A stretch of 64,000 nucleotides of DNA from Helicobacter pylori NCTC 11637 = CCUG 17874 = ATCC 43504 = JCM 12093. Lineage in GTDB: Bacteria > Campylobacterota > Campylobacteria > Campylobacterales > Helicobacteraceae. The notes below the pieces were generated by a model that was given only the letters and a program-made list of their open reading frames with translations, was not told where the DNA came from and did not search any database. This document shows positions 28,823 through 40,543 of the stretch, one piece after another. The stretch lies in assembly GCF_900478295.1 (NCBI RefSeq), contig NZ_LS483488.1, positions 744,001 to 808,000 of the forward strand. Direction: 5' to 3'. A program made the position numbers and the translations under genes. Positions within the stretch are counted from its first letter, which is position 1, and every line of letters starts with the position of its first letter.

Positions 28823-29059
28823 TTAAGCTAGTTTATTATCCTCAATATACTTCACCACATCGCCCACATTGACGATTTTTTCCGCTTGCTCATCAGGAAT
28901 CTCAACGCCAAACTTTTCTTCTAACGCCATGATTAATTCCACGACATCTAAAGAGTCCGCACCCAAATCCTTCACAAATTCCGCCTCTGGCGTAACTTGC
29001 GCCGCATCCACATTCAACTGCTCAGCAATAACTGACTGAATATCTTCAAATAAAGCCAT
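28823..29059 (-). CDS. acpP: acyl carrier protein
   Basis: A 78-residue acidic protein. The phosphopantetheine attachment serine lies in the invariant [16 protein letters not shown] motif. It carries acyl chains between FabG, FabF and the other enzymes of the pathway. A ribosome site GGGAG precedes the ATG. A 26-codon ORF and fabG lie upstream on the same strand. Confidence 0.97.
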   Translation of the reverse strand: MALFEDIQSVIAEQLNVDAAQVTPEAEFVKDLGADSLDVVELIMALEEKFGVEIPDEQAEKIVNVGDVVKYIEDNKLA

Positions 29060-29111
29060 AATTAAAACTCCCTTGTTTTGTAAAAATTAAATCAACCATT
29101 CGTTGGAGCGT

Positions 29112-29192
29112 TTATTTTTGCTCCAAAACATCTAAAATCCTATACAACAAATAAATTACAATGAGAAACAATATTAAGTAAATAATCCCCAT
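29112..29192 (-). CDS. 26-residue single-helix membrane peptide
   Basis: A short ORF read by eye between fabG and acpP: it starts ATG at 29190-29192, nine bases after an AAAGAGG site, and encodes MGIIYLILFLIVIYLLYR followed by a short acidic tail ending LEQK. It is almost entirely one hydrophobic helix with a positively charged cytoplasmic side. A GGAGC/GCTCC hairpin (29105-29124) overlaps its stop. In strain 26695 a locus number (HP0560) falls between acpP and fabG, which fits. Role unknown; membrane anchoring of a neighbour is a guess. Confidence 0.55.
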   Translation of the reverse strand: MGIIYLILFLIVIYLLYRILDVLEQK

Positions 29193-29289
29193 TTGATAAT
29201 AACCTCTTTGTTTTAGAATAACCTCATAATGTTAGCATGATTTTTGCTACTTACAAACTTTTATCGCTAAAAGAACCCTTTGTTTAGGA

Positions 29290-30033
29290 CTACATATAAA
29301 GCCCGCCATTGACTTTGAGAGTCTCTCCAGTGATGTAACTAGAGTGATCACTCAAAAGAAACGCTACCGCTTCTGCCACTTCCTTAGCAGACCCTAGTCT
29401 GTTTAAAGGAATGTTTTTAACATAATCCGCTTTGAGTTCGTCTTTCAAATTGGCGTTCATGTCGGTTTCTATAAAGCCTGGTGTTACAGAGTTGAAACGA
29501 ATATTCCTTAAAGCTCCCTCATAAGCAAAGGACTTGCTCATCGCAATCATTCCTCCCTTACTCGCTGAGTAGTTTGTCTGCCCCATATTGCCTCTTTCAC
29601 CAATGATAGAAGCGACATTGACCACGCTCCCAAAACGACTCTTGCTCATCACCTTTAAAGCCTCTCTGCAACCTATAAAGGCTGAAGTGAGGTTATTGTC
29701 TATGACATGGTGAAAGTCTTCTGTTTTCATTTTGATCGCTAATTTATCGCGCACCACACCGGCGTTATTCACCAAGTAAGACAACCCCCCATCGCTTTGG
29801 ACAATGGTTTGTATCGCTTCAATAAAATCGCTTTCAGAAGCCGCATCAAATTTAATGACAGCTGCCTTACAGCCTTTTTCTTCAAGCTCATTTTTCAAAG
29901 CGTCAGCCACTTCAGCATTACTGCGGTAATTGATCCAAACTTTCAGCCCCATAGAAGCGAGAGTTTTAGCGATTTCAGCCCCAATGCCTTTAGAAGCTCC
30001 GGTAATGAGAACATTTTTCCCTGTGAATTGCAT
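29290..30033 (-). CDS. fabG: 3-oxoacyl-ACP reductase
   Basis: A 247-residue short-chain dehydrogenase that reduces beta-ketoacyl-ACP with NADPH. The cofactor motif is TGASKGIGAEIA, the NNAG motif is LVNNAGVVRD, and the catalytic Ser-Tyr-Lys are in VASIIGERGNMGQTNYSASK. The C-terminal GETLKVNGGLYM is typical. rpsU lies about 40 bases upstream on the same strand. Confidence 0.96.
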   Translation of the reverse strand: MQFTGKNVLITGASKGIGAEIAKTLASMGLKVWINYRSNAEVADALKNELEEKGCKAAVIKFDAASESDFIEAIQTIVQSDGGLSYLVNNAGVVRDKLAIKMKTEDFHHVIDNNLTSAFIGCREALKVMSKSRFGSVVNVASIIGERGNMGQTNYSASKGGMIAMSKSFAYEGALRNIRFNSVTPGFIETDMNANLKDELKADYVKNIPLNRLGSAKEVAEAVAFLLSDHSSYITGETLKVNGGLYM

Positions 30034-30071
30034 TATTCAATAATCCTTAATTTTTAAATTTTTTCAAGTTC

Positions 30072-30284
30072 TTATAGTCTTGATTCATAACGCCTTAACA
30101 TATAAAGACGCTTTAAGACTTTCTTTTTAGCACTGATTTTTTGCTTTTTGCGCTTTTCAGTTTTAGATTCAAAGAATCTCCTTGCACGGCATTCTGTTAC
30201 CACCAAATTGCGATCGGTTTGCTTTTTGAATCTCCTGTAAGCTTCATCAAACGCATCGCCTTCTCTAACCTTAATCCCTGGCAT
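30072..30284 (-). CDS. rpsU: 30S ribosomal protein S21
   Basis: A 70-residue basic protein ([20 protein letters not shown], ending MLRRYESRL) of the normal S21 size. The start at 30284 follows a GAGGTGAT ribosome site; a longer frame upstream is not supported. S21 aids mRNA binding near the 16S rRNA 3' end. Confidence 0.95.
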
Positions 30285-30384
30285 ACTGCTATCACCTCTT
30301 TTCCATAGCTTAAAATCATTGCTTAACAATGGCTACAAATGAAATAGCATTATATAAGACGAATTAACTGGTTGTCAAGAATTT

Positions 30385-31635
30385 TCACTTTTTTCTAGCA
30401 ATTTTGTTAATAAGGTTATAAGGATCAAAGGCGACCGTCATATACACTTGGTAAGATTCTGACCAAGGCAAGCTCCTATCAAAGCCCCCACGCATCGCAT
30501 TAAGAACGAAGTTGATGCGGACCGATGCGAAGTCGTTTTTCCAGTTGTAATAAAAATCAAAACGATTATACATGTTCGCTTGAAAGAATGGCACGCCACG
30601 ATAAATAGGCGTGGGGCAATACGAAGGCGTGCAATACATTTCAACATACTGGTATTGGTTATAAAAAGGCATCTCTGGGGTCTTGGCGAAGAAAAATAAA
30701 TTGTGGATGCCAAAGCCTTTGTATTGGATCTCCACATCAAATTGCCCGCCCACGCTGTTCATAAAAGGCACATTGTTGTGAATTTGCCTTAATCGGCTTG
30801 ATTCAGAAACCATGCCAAAACTGGCGTTGAGTTTTTCCATAAAGGGGGCGATGTCTAAAAGGCTTGTCCCTATGTAAGCGTTAAAGTAGAGGCGATCCAT
30901 AAGATAAATATTATTATTGTCAATCGCTTTTTTTTCATTAAACTGCATGCCATCAGCCCCATTCAAAAGGTATTTGTCTTCGTTATGGAACAAGACAAAA
31001 TACCCTCCAATACCCAATAAATCCTTAAAGAAATTATAAGCCACAGAGCCGTTCATTTGAAACCTGTCCATCGCATTCCCATAAGGGTTTCTCCCAAACT
31101 TACAAGTGTTGTAACAATTGCCTCCAAACCAATCTAGCATGAATTCCGCATGCCCATAATAGGGTTTTGAAGGCGAATAATGGTTTTGAAATTGCAATAA
31201 AAACCCTCTAGCGTTTGGATCTATAAACCAATAATAAGGGGCAAAAATATTCAAACCATACCTTCCTAAGAGGTTTTTTCTAGGAAAGATGCCGCCATAA
31301 AAAGTAAAACGCTTCCCTCTAGCCTTATAATACATAGTAGGGCCCCAGCGGTAGGGAAAATTAGTGCTGTAGTTATGGAAGTTTTGAAAAAAATACGCCC
31401 CCACAGTCAAGCTTTGCTCCACACCTTTTGTATAAAATTGGATCCCAAAATTTGGAGTCAAACGGGTTTTAAGATTGGTGTTAGTATTGACCCAATAAGG
31501 CGTTGAGCCTTCATGGTCCATGATAAACATATTGAAACCCAGATTGTATTTAAAAATATTCCAATCAAAAGCGTAAGAATTAACCGCTAATAAACAGACT
31601 AGAAAAGAATGTTTTAAAAAGGTGTTTATTGCCAC
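30385..31635 (-). CDS. outer-membrane beta-barrel protein (HP0563 type)
   Basis: A 416-residue protein with a signal peptide (FLKHSFLVCLLAVNSYA) and a body of alternating amphipathic strands rich in Phe, Tyr, Asn and Gly (LGFNMFIMDHEGSTPYWVNT, SVRINFVLNAMRGGF). It has two close Cys pairs (GGNCYNTCKF and MYCTPSYCPTP) that may form loop disulfides. The barrel-like strand pattern points to an outer-membrane location. I cannot assign it to a named Hop/Hor/Hof member with certainty. It is monocistronic, with its promoter in the 175-bp region facing the RHH gene at 31810. Confidence 0.7.
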   Translation of the reverse strand: MAINTFLKHSFLVCLLAVNSYAFDWNIFKYNLGFNMFIMDHEGSTPYWVNTNTNLKTRLTPNFGIQFYTKGVEQSLTVGAYFFQNFHNYSTNFPYRWGPTMYYKARGKRFTFYGGIFPRKNLLGRYGLNIFAPYYWFIDPNARGFLLQFQNHYSPSKPYYGHAEFMLDWFGGNCYNTCKFGRNPYGNAMDRFQMNGSVAYNFFKDLLGIGGYFVLFHNEDKYLLNGADGMQFNEKKAIDNNNIYLMDRLYFNAYIGTSLLDIAPFMEKLNASFGMVSESSRLRQIHNNVPFMNSVGGQFDVEIQYKGFGIHNLFFFAKTPEMPFYNQYQYVEMYCTPSYCPTPIYRGVPFFQANMYNRFDFYYNWKNDFASVRINFVLNAMRGGFDRSLPWSESYQVYMTVAFDPYNLINKIARKK

Positions 31636-31809
31636 TTGTTACCCCTATGTCATCATTATTTTTGATAAAAAAGCTTATCTTGTAACGAATGGGTATTCTA
31701 GCACATCTAAAAATATTTTTCTTTAGATTTAATATAAAATGGCGCTTATTTCATGTTAGAATAACCGTTATGATTTTACATTACATACTAACTAAAAAAG
31801 GAAATTTTA

Positions 31810-32052
31810 ATGGAATTAGGAAATAAAAATATAAAACCCGGTCGCAAGCGTGTCGCTGTAGATGAGCTGAAACGCAATTTTTCAGTTACCTTTTATCTCT
31901 CTAAAGATGAGCATGATGTTTTAAGACGATTAGCTGATGAAGAAGTAGAAAGCGTCAATTCCTTTGTCAAACGCCACATTTTAAAAACAATCATTTACAA
32001 AAAAGGCGCTAACCAAGATCTTTCTGTTAATGATTCTTCTAGTAGGCTTTAA
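31810..32052 (+). CDS. small ribbon-helix-helix-like DNA-binding protein (HP0564 type)
   Basis: An 80-residue basic protein. The centre (NFSVTFYLSKDEHDVLRRLA, then EEVESVNSFVKRHILK) shows the strand followed by two helices of the ribbon-helix-helix fold, with alternating residues on the strand that would contact DNA. Such proteins act as small repressors or partition factors. No toxin gene is next to it. It has an AAAGGAAA ribosome site and ends in a palindromic terminator. Confidence 0.7.
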   Translation: MELGNKNIKPGRKRVAVDELKRNFSVTFYLSKDEHDVLRRLADEEVESVNSFVKRHILKTIIYKKGANQDLSVNDSSSRL

Positions 32053-32059
32053 GCCTACT
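32041..32059. terminator. palindromic terminator between convergent genes
   Basis: AGTAGGCTT and AAGCCTACT form a perfect inverted repeat overlapping the stop of the RHH gene; a second palindrome, GCTCTTAAGAGC, follows. It probably serves both strands. Confidence 0.5.
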
Positions 32060-32074
32060 TTAAGGTATCAGCTC

Positions 32075-32722
32075 TTAAGAGCAACACCCGCTAGAGCATT
32101 TAGTTTTAATCCCTACCGATGAGCGATCCATCAAGCAAAACCCTTTCCCCTCTAAATAGCGTTTCGCATCAAACCCGGCCACAAACAAGCCTCCAGCAAA
32201 TAACGCCAAATCTTTAACCACTAACCTTCCAGCCCCAGAAAGCCATGGGAAATGCTGATTGACAAACACTTCTGGCGTTGTGAATAAAAAAGATAGAGTC
32301 GTGATCGTCATTCCAGCGACAAGCAAGCCACCAATCACGCCCATTAAAGGCATCCAAAGCCCTAAAAGCACCAAAACACCTAGGATCATAATCGTGATCC
32401 CTAAAGCTTCAGCCACTAAATAAGTGCGGTTTTCTTTATGCCATTCTTTGTTTTCAACGATTTTAGGGTCATCTTGCATTTCTTCTTGCATGGATTGGGA
32501 TTCAGACATTTTGTGTTGTTTGTATGCGGGTTTTTCAAATTTATACATGAAAGAAAAGAAAGGGGAGTTAGCCACAAAAGGAGCGATCCCTTCGGCTTCA
32601 TACGGCACAAACTTAAGCCCTCCAATCCAAATAAAAATGATAAAAATAGCTATATGCATCAAATAGCCGCCTAGATTCTGGAGTTTTGTAATCACTTCAA
32701 GCAATGATTTTAACGCTTGCAT
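32075..32722 (-). CDS. DUF417/YkgB-family membrane protein
   Basis: A 215-residue protein with four hydrophobic helices (MHIAIFIIFIWIGGLKFVPYEAEGI, LGITIMILGVLVLLGLWMP, GVIGGLLVAGMTITTLSFLFTTP, LVVKDLALFAGGLFVAGFDA). The motif GLKFVPYEAEGIAPFV and the PEVFVNQHFPWLSGAGRLVVKD region fit the YkgB family, whose function is not established. The C-terminal tail KTKCSSGCCS has three cysteines and could bind metal. It is convergent with the RHH gene. Confidence 0.75.
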   Translation of the reverse strand: MQALKSLLEVITKLQNLGGYLMHIAIFIIFIWIGGLKFVPYEAEGIAPFVANSPFFSFMYKFEKPAYKQHKMSESQSMQEEMQDDPKIVENKEWHKENRTYLVAEALGITIMILGVLVLLGLWMPLMGVIGGLLVAGMTITTLSFLFTTPEVFVNQHFPWLSGAGRLVVKDLALFAGGLFVAGFDAKRYLEGKGFCLMDRSSVGIKTKCSSGCCS

Positions 32723-32828
32723 GGTTTTATTCCTTTAGGATATTTTTTGTATTGCTAAAAATAGCCTAGAAATGATAGCGCATTATGTTTAATTGCAACA
32801 AAATCATTACCATTACAAGAAATAATGA

Positions 32829-33650
32829 TCAAAAACACCCATTTTCAAAAACCCTCATGCCCAAAACACTCATGCCAATATAACGCACCGCGCCTTTATA
32901 AAAAATTCCATCATTTTTTAAAGAAAGCTCTAAAGATTCGTTGCTTTTAGGGATGAGAGCGGCTTTTTTAGGCGTGTTATAAAAAATGCGCGCGGCGATA
33001 AAAACCGCCGCCATGCCTGTCCCGCAAGCTAGCGTGAAATCTTCAACCCCTCTTTCATAAGTTTGTAAAAAAATCGTCTCTTTATTTTCTATAAAAGCGA
33101 TGTTAATATTAGCGTTAAATTCATGCCTTAAAGCCCTTAATTCCAGCGTGTTAAGGGAATTTAACCCCTCTTTATTTTCCACAAATCCCACTAAATGCGG
33201 CACTCCTGTATCTATGAGGTAGAAAGTAGGGATATTTTCTAAAACGCTGCCGCTTGAAAAAAATTTTTCGCATTTTAAAGCGGGTATTACATCTAGGATT
33301 TTGTAGTTACCAAGATTGCTCTCTATGATATTGGGTTCTTCTATGCAAATAGAAATCTCTCTTTTTCCGGCTAAAAAAACATGCTCTTTAGGGGCTATAG
33401 CATGCTGGTAGGCAAATAACCCCACGCAACGGCTCGCATTCCCGCACATGCCAGCTTTAGAGCCGTCTGAATTGTAAAAATCCCATTCGTAGTCATAATC
33501 CTTACTCGGTAAGACGACTACAAGCCCATCAGCCCCAAAACCCTCATGCCTATTACACACCTGTTTGGCTAAATTTGAAAAATCTTTTTTTTTGAAACTT
33601 TGAACGATTAAAAAATCATTCCCGCTCCCTGAATATTTGTAAAACACCAT
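32829..33650 (-). CDS. dapF: diaminopimelate epimerase
   Basis: A 273-residue enzyme that converts LL- to meso-diaminopimelate for peptidoglycan and lysine. The two catalytic cysteines are in [10 protein letters not shown] and [21 protein letters not shown] at the N terminus is typical. Length is normal. It stands alone, divergent from the AI-2E-type transporter gene. Confidence 0.95.
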   Translation of the reverse strand: MVFYKYSGSGNDFLIVQSFKKKDFSNLAKQVCNRHEGFGADGLVVVLPSKDYDYEWDFYNSDGSKAGMCGNASRCVGLFAYQHAIAPKEHVFLAGKREISICIEEPNIIESNLGNYKILDVIPALKCEKFFSSGSVLENIPTFYLIDTGVPHLVGFVENKEGLNSLNTLELRALRHEFNANINIAFIENKETIFLQTYERGVEDFTLACGTGMAAVFIAARIFYNTPKKAALIPKSNESLELSLKNDGIFYKGAVRYIGMSVLGMRVFENGCF

Positions 33651-33764
33651 CTGTATAAGCCTTTTTGGTTTTAATTATAAGTTAAAAGAGGTTTTTTATC
33701 CTTAAAAGAGCGTTTTTTAGCTAACATTTGATAATTTTTGGTTCAGTTTAATGGGGATAATTTC

Positions 33765-34811
33765 ATGAAAGCTCAGTATTTCTTTTGGATTCTTTTTTTG
33801 ATTGGTTTTTATTGGATGATCTATCTGTATCAAGATTTTTTAATGGATGCACTGATTGCTGGGCTTTTGTGCGTGGGGTTTTTTCAAGTGAAAGTTTTTT
33901 TAGATAAGCACTTTTTCAATATTGTCAGTTCGTTTTTATGCGTTTTGGTTTTAGCGAGCGTCTTGATCGTGCCGTTGTATTTTATTGTTTATAAAAGTTC
34001 TAATATTATTTTTGAAATCAATTTTGAAAAATTTTCAGCCCTAATCAAATGGCTTAAAGGGGTAATCACTGAAAATTTATCGCATTTTCCTACCATTCAT
34101 GATGGAGCGAGCAAGTTTTTAGAAAATTTTAGCGCCGCTTCCATCACGGGCTATTTGTTGAAAATAAGCAGCTATGTGGGAAGATACAGCTTGAAACTCA
34201 TTACAGACGCCTTGTTTATCTTGGGGCTGTTGTTTTTCTTTTTTTATTACGGGGAGAGATTTTATCGTTATTTTTTAGGGGTTTTGCCTCTTGGAATCAA
34301 TCAAAGCAAAAAGATTTTTGAAGAAGTGGCTGGGATTTTACGCATCGTGCTTTTAACTTCTCTCATTACGGTTATTTTAGAGGGTGTGGCGTTTGGGGTG
34401 ATGATCGTATGGTTTGGGCATGACGGCTGGTCTTTAGGGATTTTATACGGCCTGGCGTCTTTGGTGCCGGCTGTTGGGGGGGCTTTGATTTGGATCCCTA
34501 TAGCGATTTATGAGCTTTATCATGGGAATGTGAATGAGGCGATATTTATCGCTTTGTATTCCATTTTATTGATTAGCGTGCTGATTGATAGCGTGATCAA
34601 GCCAATTTTAATCGTCTTCATCAAAAAAAGAATCTTTAAAACCACCCTTAAAATCAATGAAATGCTGATTTTCTTTTCCATGATTGCTGGGATTTCACAA
34701 TTTGGTTTTTGGGGGATCATTGTAGGGCCTACTATCACGGCGTTTTTTATTGCGTTACTGCGATTGTATGAAAATTACTTTATCCAAAACGATCAAAAAG
34801 CATGCGAATGA
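33765..34811 (+). CDS. AI-2E family transporter-like membrane protein
   Basis: I place the start at the ATG at 33765 (MKAQYFFWILFLIGF), preceded by GGGGAT; a TTG 27 bases upstream is in frame but weak. The 348-residue protein has about seven to eight helices and the family hallmark regions: a large soluble loop after the third helix, SLGILYGLASLVPAVGGALIWIPIAI and the C-terminal GIIVGPTITAFFIALLRLYEN. Family members export diverse solutes or act as Na+/H+ antiporters; the substrate here is unknown. Confidence 0.85.
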   Translation: MKAQYFFWILFLIGFYWMIYLYQDFLMDALIAGLLCVGFFQVKVFLDKHFFNIVSSFLCVLVLASVLIVPLYFIVYKSSNIIFEINFEKFSALIKWLKGVITENLSHFPTIHDGASKFLENFSAASITGYLLKISSYVGRYSLKLITDALFILGLLFFFFYYGERFYRYFLGVLPLGINQSKKIFEEVAGILRIVLLTSLITVILEGVAFGVMIVWFGHDGWSLGILYGLASLVPAVGGALIWIPIAIYELYHGNVNEAIFIALYSILLISVLIDSVIKPILIVFIKKRIFKTTLKINEMLIFFSMIAGISQFGFWGIIVGPTITAFFIALLRLYENYFIQNDQKACE

Positions 34812-34942
34812 TATAAGCCCTATGGCTCACAACGATAAAAATGATATATAAGAGTGAGAAACAACCATTCTTATGAAGAATTTTCAAACACCTCATTCAA
34901 TGCGGACGCAAATTTAAATCCATATCTTAATAGATGCAAATT

Positions 34943-35815
34943 TTATTTTTTATAGCGAATGAGAGGGTAGGAGCAGTTTTTGCATAAGAGTTCTAACGCT
35001 TCGCCCTTTAAAAAATGGGTTTTGATAGCCATAGCTTTTTGACTCTTTAAAACATCTTTTAGGGGCGTATGGTTTAAATCGCCAAGGCTGATATGAGCTT
35101 GCGTGTCCATGCAGCACGGCACGACAACGCCATTAGATAAAATAGCGATTTGCTTAATAAGTCCGTAACAATAGGGGATTTTTGATTTTTGGTTTAAAGG
35201 ATTTTGGGCGTTCAAATTCGGCCATTTAAAGGTCTTTTGGATATTCAAAAAACTTTTTTTAAACAAACGAGTGCGGCCTTGCGTTTTTAAACCCTCTAAA
35301 GAAACGCATTCAAAGCTTTCTAAAAAAGGCTTGATCAAATTCTGGTGTTTGTCAAGGGTGCTGTCTTGAATGCGTAAATTCAAAAACACTTCGCTATTTT
35401 TTTCACATTTGTAGCGGCAAAATTCTAAAATTTTTTGGATGTAGCGGTGCTGGTTGATTTTGTTGCGATGGTCTAGCCCTGCGTCTAAAGAAATAGAGAT
35501 TTGATAGATCACATCTTGTAAAAGCGTCTCAAAATCGTGCCAATACGCCCCGCTGGTAACCAAATCCACTTTTAAAGAAAAGCGTCTAGCGGTGCTTAAA
35601 TAGTGGTTTAAATTTTTGAGTTTGCAAGGATCGCCTAAAACATGCAAGGTGATCATTTGGGTTAAGGGGGCCGCTTCTTTACAAACTTTTTCAAATAATT
35701 CTAAAGGCATCACGCCTCTGATATTTTTAGGGTTAGGGCAAAAACTGCATTGCAACCCGCAAATATCGCTTAACTCTATATAGATTTTTTTAAAAAGTTT
35801 CTTGTTGGGTGTCAA
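34943..35815 (-). CDS. radical SAM protein with SPASM-like C-terminal cysteines
   Basis: A 290-residue protein. The iron-sulfur motif is CGLQCSFCPN (CxxxCxxC), binding the SAM-cleaving [4Fe-4S] cluster, followed by a TIM-barrel region. The C-terminal part has VVVPCCMD and LCKNCSYP, which could bind an auxiliary cluster as in SPASM proteins. No peptide substrate gene is next to it, so its reaction is unknown. It lies just downstream of ychF on the same strand. Confidence 0.85.
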   Translation of the reverse strand: MTPNKKLFKKIYIELSDICGLQCSFCPNPKNIRGVMPLELFEKVCKEAAPLTQMITLHVLGDPCKLKNLNHYLSTARRFSLKVDLVTSGAYWHDFETLLQDVIYQISISLDAGLDHRNKINQHRYIQKILEFCRYKCEKNSEVFLNLRIQDSTLDKHQNLIKPFLESFECVSLEGLKTQGRTRLFKKSFLNIQKTFKWPNLNAQNPLNQKSKIPYCYGLIKQIAILSNGVVVPCCMDTQAHISLGDLNHTPLKDVLKSQKAMAIKTHFLKGEALELLCKNCSYPLIRYKK

Positions 35816-35853
35816 TTCTTATGAAAAAATAGTAACGCTTGTTTGAAAAGACA

Positions 35854-36954
35854 CTAGACATTGAAGCGAAAATGCAACACATCGCCATCTTGAACGATAT
35901 AATCCTTACCTTCAATGCGTAACGCTCCCTTTTCTTTCGCTCCGGCTTCGCCCTTATAAGCGATAAAATCATCATAACTGATGGTTTCAGCCCTGATAAA
36001 GCCTTTTTCAAAATCCTTATGGATCACCCCAGCAGCCACAGGCGCACTAGAGCCTTTTTTAATCGTCCATGATCGCACTTCCTTGACTCCAGCGGTAAAG
36101 TAATTGATCAAGCCTAATTCCTTAAAACTCAAACGAATGGTCTTTTCTAGCCCGCTTTCTTCCACGCCTAAACTTTGCAAAAATTCTTTGACTTCATCTT
36201 CGCTCATAGAAACCATTTCTTCTTCTAATTTAGCGCACAAGGCAACAAATTCGCTCTTTTGATCTTTGGCATAATTTTGGACTTTTTTGGCATGCTCATT
36301 GAGAGCGTTTAAATCTTCTTCGCCCACATTAGCGGCATAGATCATTTTTTTATGGGATAAAAAACGCAATTCCTTGTCTAATTCTAAAAAAGCCTCGCTT
36401 GCATTCAAGGGAAAAGTTTTCGCCGGCTTTAATTCTTCTAAATGCGTTTTTAAACTCAAAGCGCATTCTAAAAGATTTTTAGCGTCTTTTGAGCTTTTCA
36501 GGGCTTTTTGCAAGCGATCGATCCTTTTGTCTAAAGTGGCAATATCCGCTAAAATCAACTCCAATTCAATGATTTCTATATCATTTAGGGGGTCAATTTT
36601 ATCGTTCACATGCGTGATATTGTCATCTTCAAAACAGCGCACCACTTGCAAGATCACTTCGCATTCCTTGATATTGGCTAAAAATTGATTGCCTAAACCC
36701 TCCCCCTTGCTCGCTCCCTTAATCAACCCAGCAATATCCACAAATTCCACCACAGAATGCAAAATGCGTTCAGGTTTTACGATTTGAGCCAACGCATCAA
36801 GCCGCCTATCAGGCACATTCACGATGGCTTTATTGGGTTCAATGGTGCAAAAGGGGTAGTTCGCGCTCTCTGCGTTTTGGGTTTTAGTGAGCGCGTTAAA
36901 GGTGCTGGATTTGCCCACATTGGGCAAACCCACAATGCCTACAGACAAGCCCAT
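35854..36954 (-). CDS. ychF: redox-regulated ATPase YchF
   Basis: A 366-residue Obg-family P-loop protein that prefers ATP and binds ribosomes. Seen are GLPNVGKSSTFNALT (Walker A), NYPFCTIEPN (switch I), DIAGLIKGASKGEGLGNQFL (switch II) and a C-terminal TGS-like domain ending GDVLHFRFNV. The start codon is two bases from the stop of pepA, so the two genes are co-transcribed. Confidence 0.96.
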   Translation of the reverse strand: MGLSVGIVGLPNVGKSSTFNALTKTQNAESANYPFCTIEPNKAIVNVPDRRLDALAQIVKPERILHSVVEFVDIAGLIKGASKGEGLGNQFLANIKECEVILQVVRCFEDDNITHVNDKIDPLNDIEIIELELILADIATLDKRIDRLQKALKSSKDAKNLLECALSLKTHLEELKPAKTFPLNASEAFLELDKELRFLSHKKMIYAANVGEEDLNALNEHAKKVQNYAKDQKSEFVALCAKLEEEMVSMSEDEVKEFLQSLGVEESGLEKTIRLSFKELGLINYFTAGVKEVRSWTIKKGSSAPVAAGVIHKDFEKGFIRAETISYDDFIAYKGEAGAKEKGALRIEGKDYIVQDGDVLHFRFNV

Positions 36955-36955
36955 T

Positions 36956-39072
<2,117 letters not shown>

Positions 39073-39086
39073 AACTCACCCTTATT

Positions 39087-39626
39087 CTAGCACTCTAACA
39101 AACAAAAGGTTTTCACTCGTTCTTCTAAAAGTTGGATACCCGGTAATTCTTTTAACCCTATCAAAAAGCATGCTTCTATGCATTCGGCTTGTAGGGCTTT
39201 GATAAGCTCAAGGCTCGCTAAAGCTGTGCCACCAGTGGCTAATAAGTCATCAATTAACACCACTCTTACCCCCTTAACCCCCCTAAAAGCGTCGGAGTGG
39301 ATTTCTATGCTGTCGCTCCCGTATTCTAGGCTGTAGCTTTGAGATAGGGTGTGCGCGGGGAGCTTGCCCTTTTTCCTCACAGGCACAAACCCCACCCCAA
39401 GCGCATAAGCGAGAGCAGAGCCTAAAATAAACCCCCTAGCTTCAATGCCCACGATAAAGTCTATATTGAGAGCGAGATAGCGTTTTTTGAGCGCGTCAAT
39501 GAGTTTGTTAAAGAGTTTAGGGTAGTTGAGTAGCGTGGTAATGTCTTTGAACAAAATCCCTTTTTTAGGGTAATCTTTCACTTCTCTGATGCTTTGTAAA
39601 AGTTCTTCTTTGAGCGTTTCATTCAT
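39087..39626 (-). CDS. apt: adenine phosphoribosyltransferase
   Basis: A 179-residue enzyme that salvages adenine to AMP using PRPP. The PRPP-binding motif VVLIDDLLATGGTALASLEL, the GIEARGFILGSALAYALG segment and the KKGKLP flexible loop are all present. Length is normal. It is upstream of the DedA gene in the same orientation. Confidence 0.96.
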   Translation of the reverse strand: MNETLKEELLQSIREVKDYPKKGILFKDITTLLNYPKLFNKLIDALKKRYLALNIDFIVGIEARGFILGSALAYALGVGFVPVRKKGKLPAHTLSQSYSLEYGSDSIEIHSDAFRGVKGVRVVLIDDLLATGGTALASLELIKALQAECIEACFLIGLKELPGIQLLEERVKTFCLLEC

Positions 39627-39683
39627 TTTAATATCCTTTAATATAACTGATTGGTTGTAGAATTTTGATTTATTATAGCGTTT

Positions 39684-40016
39684 TTAAAGGAGAGCTTCTA
39701 TTTTTTGCTCCAATTCTTTAATACGATTTTTATATTTATCCGATTCGCCTTTGTATTCAGAGTTGCGCTGTTTAAGGGCTTTTAGTTCTGTTTTTAACGA
39801 ACTCATTTCTTGGGTAAGAATGTCAATATTGCCTAAAGCCCTTTGGAGTTGCAACTGGTGTTTTTGGATCAAAATTTCAGCTTCTTGTAAGGTGAGCTTC
39901 ATGGATGCGTTGGTGCGTTCTTGCCGTTTAGCCACGGTTTTAAAAAAGAAAGTGCGCACGCCCATATAAAGGATAAAAACAATAGCGATAGTGATGATAA
40001 ACCATTGGGTAAACAT
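39684..40016 (-). CDS. small membrane-anchored coiled-coil protein (HP0573 type)
   Basis: A 110-residue protein with one N-terminal transmembrane helix (WFIITIAIVFILYMGVRTFFF) followed by a coiled coil to the C terminus (LTLQEAEILIQKHQLQLQRA and beyond, ending IKELEQKIEALL). The layout is that of a bitopic protein with a cytoplasmic coiled coil. I do not know its role. Conserved position between rpiB and apt. Confidence 0.7.
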   Translation of the reverse strand: MFTQWFIITIAIVFILYMGVRTFFFKTVAKRQERTNASMKLTLQEAEILIQKHQLQLQRALGNIDILTQEMSSLKTELKALKQRNSEYKGESDKYKNRIKELEQKIEALL

Positions 40017-40067
40017 TCTATTAAAATATCCTTTTTAGCGAAACGATGTAATTATACTACATTAGGT

Positions 40068-40523
40068 TTATGATTTCAGCGATTCATCTAGTTTTTGGAT
40101 GCGCAACACATGACGGCCTTGTTCAAATTCTGTAGAGAAAAACGCTTCTAAAATGCTTTCCACCACGCCAATACCGCTAATCTTTTCGCCCAAGCACAAG
40201 ACATTAGCGTTATTGTGCAAGCGAGTCATTTTGGCCATGTAAGCATCAAGGCACAAGGCGGCTCTAATACCCTTAAAACGATTAGCGCCCATGCTCATGC
40301 CTATCCCTGTAGCGCACACTAAAATACCATAGCTTTGTGCATTTTCTAAGACCTTTTGGCACACTAATTTGGCGTAATCAGGGTAATCCACTCTCATAGT
40401 GGGTAAAAAAGCTTGGATCTTAAAATCCTTGTCTTCTAAAAAATGTTGGACAAATTCTGCAAGATGCAACCCCGCATGATCGCTCCCTATAAAAACTTGA
40501 GAAAACTTTAAGGGCTTATTCAT
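40068..40523 (-). CDS. rpiB: ribose 5-phosphate isomerase B
   Basis: A 151-residue RpiB/LacAB-family isomerase that interconverts ribose 5-phosphate and ribulose 5-phosphate. The motifs are FIGSDHAGLHLAEF and ILVCATGIGMSMGANRFKGI, with the catalytic cysteine in VCATG, and the active-site region RLHNNANVLCLG. It lies 20 bases downstream of the M50 peptidase gene. Confidence 0.94.
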   Translation of the reverse strand: MNKPLKFSQVFIGSDHAGLHLAEFVQHFLEDKDFKIQAFLPTMRVDYPDYAKLVCQKVLENAQSYGILVCATGIGMSMGANRFKGIRAALCLDAYMAKMTRLHNNANVLCLGEKISGIGVVESILEAFFSTEFEQGRHVLRIQKLDESLKS

Positions 40524-40543
40524 AAACTCTCCTTGATAAAAGA

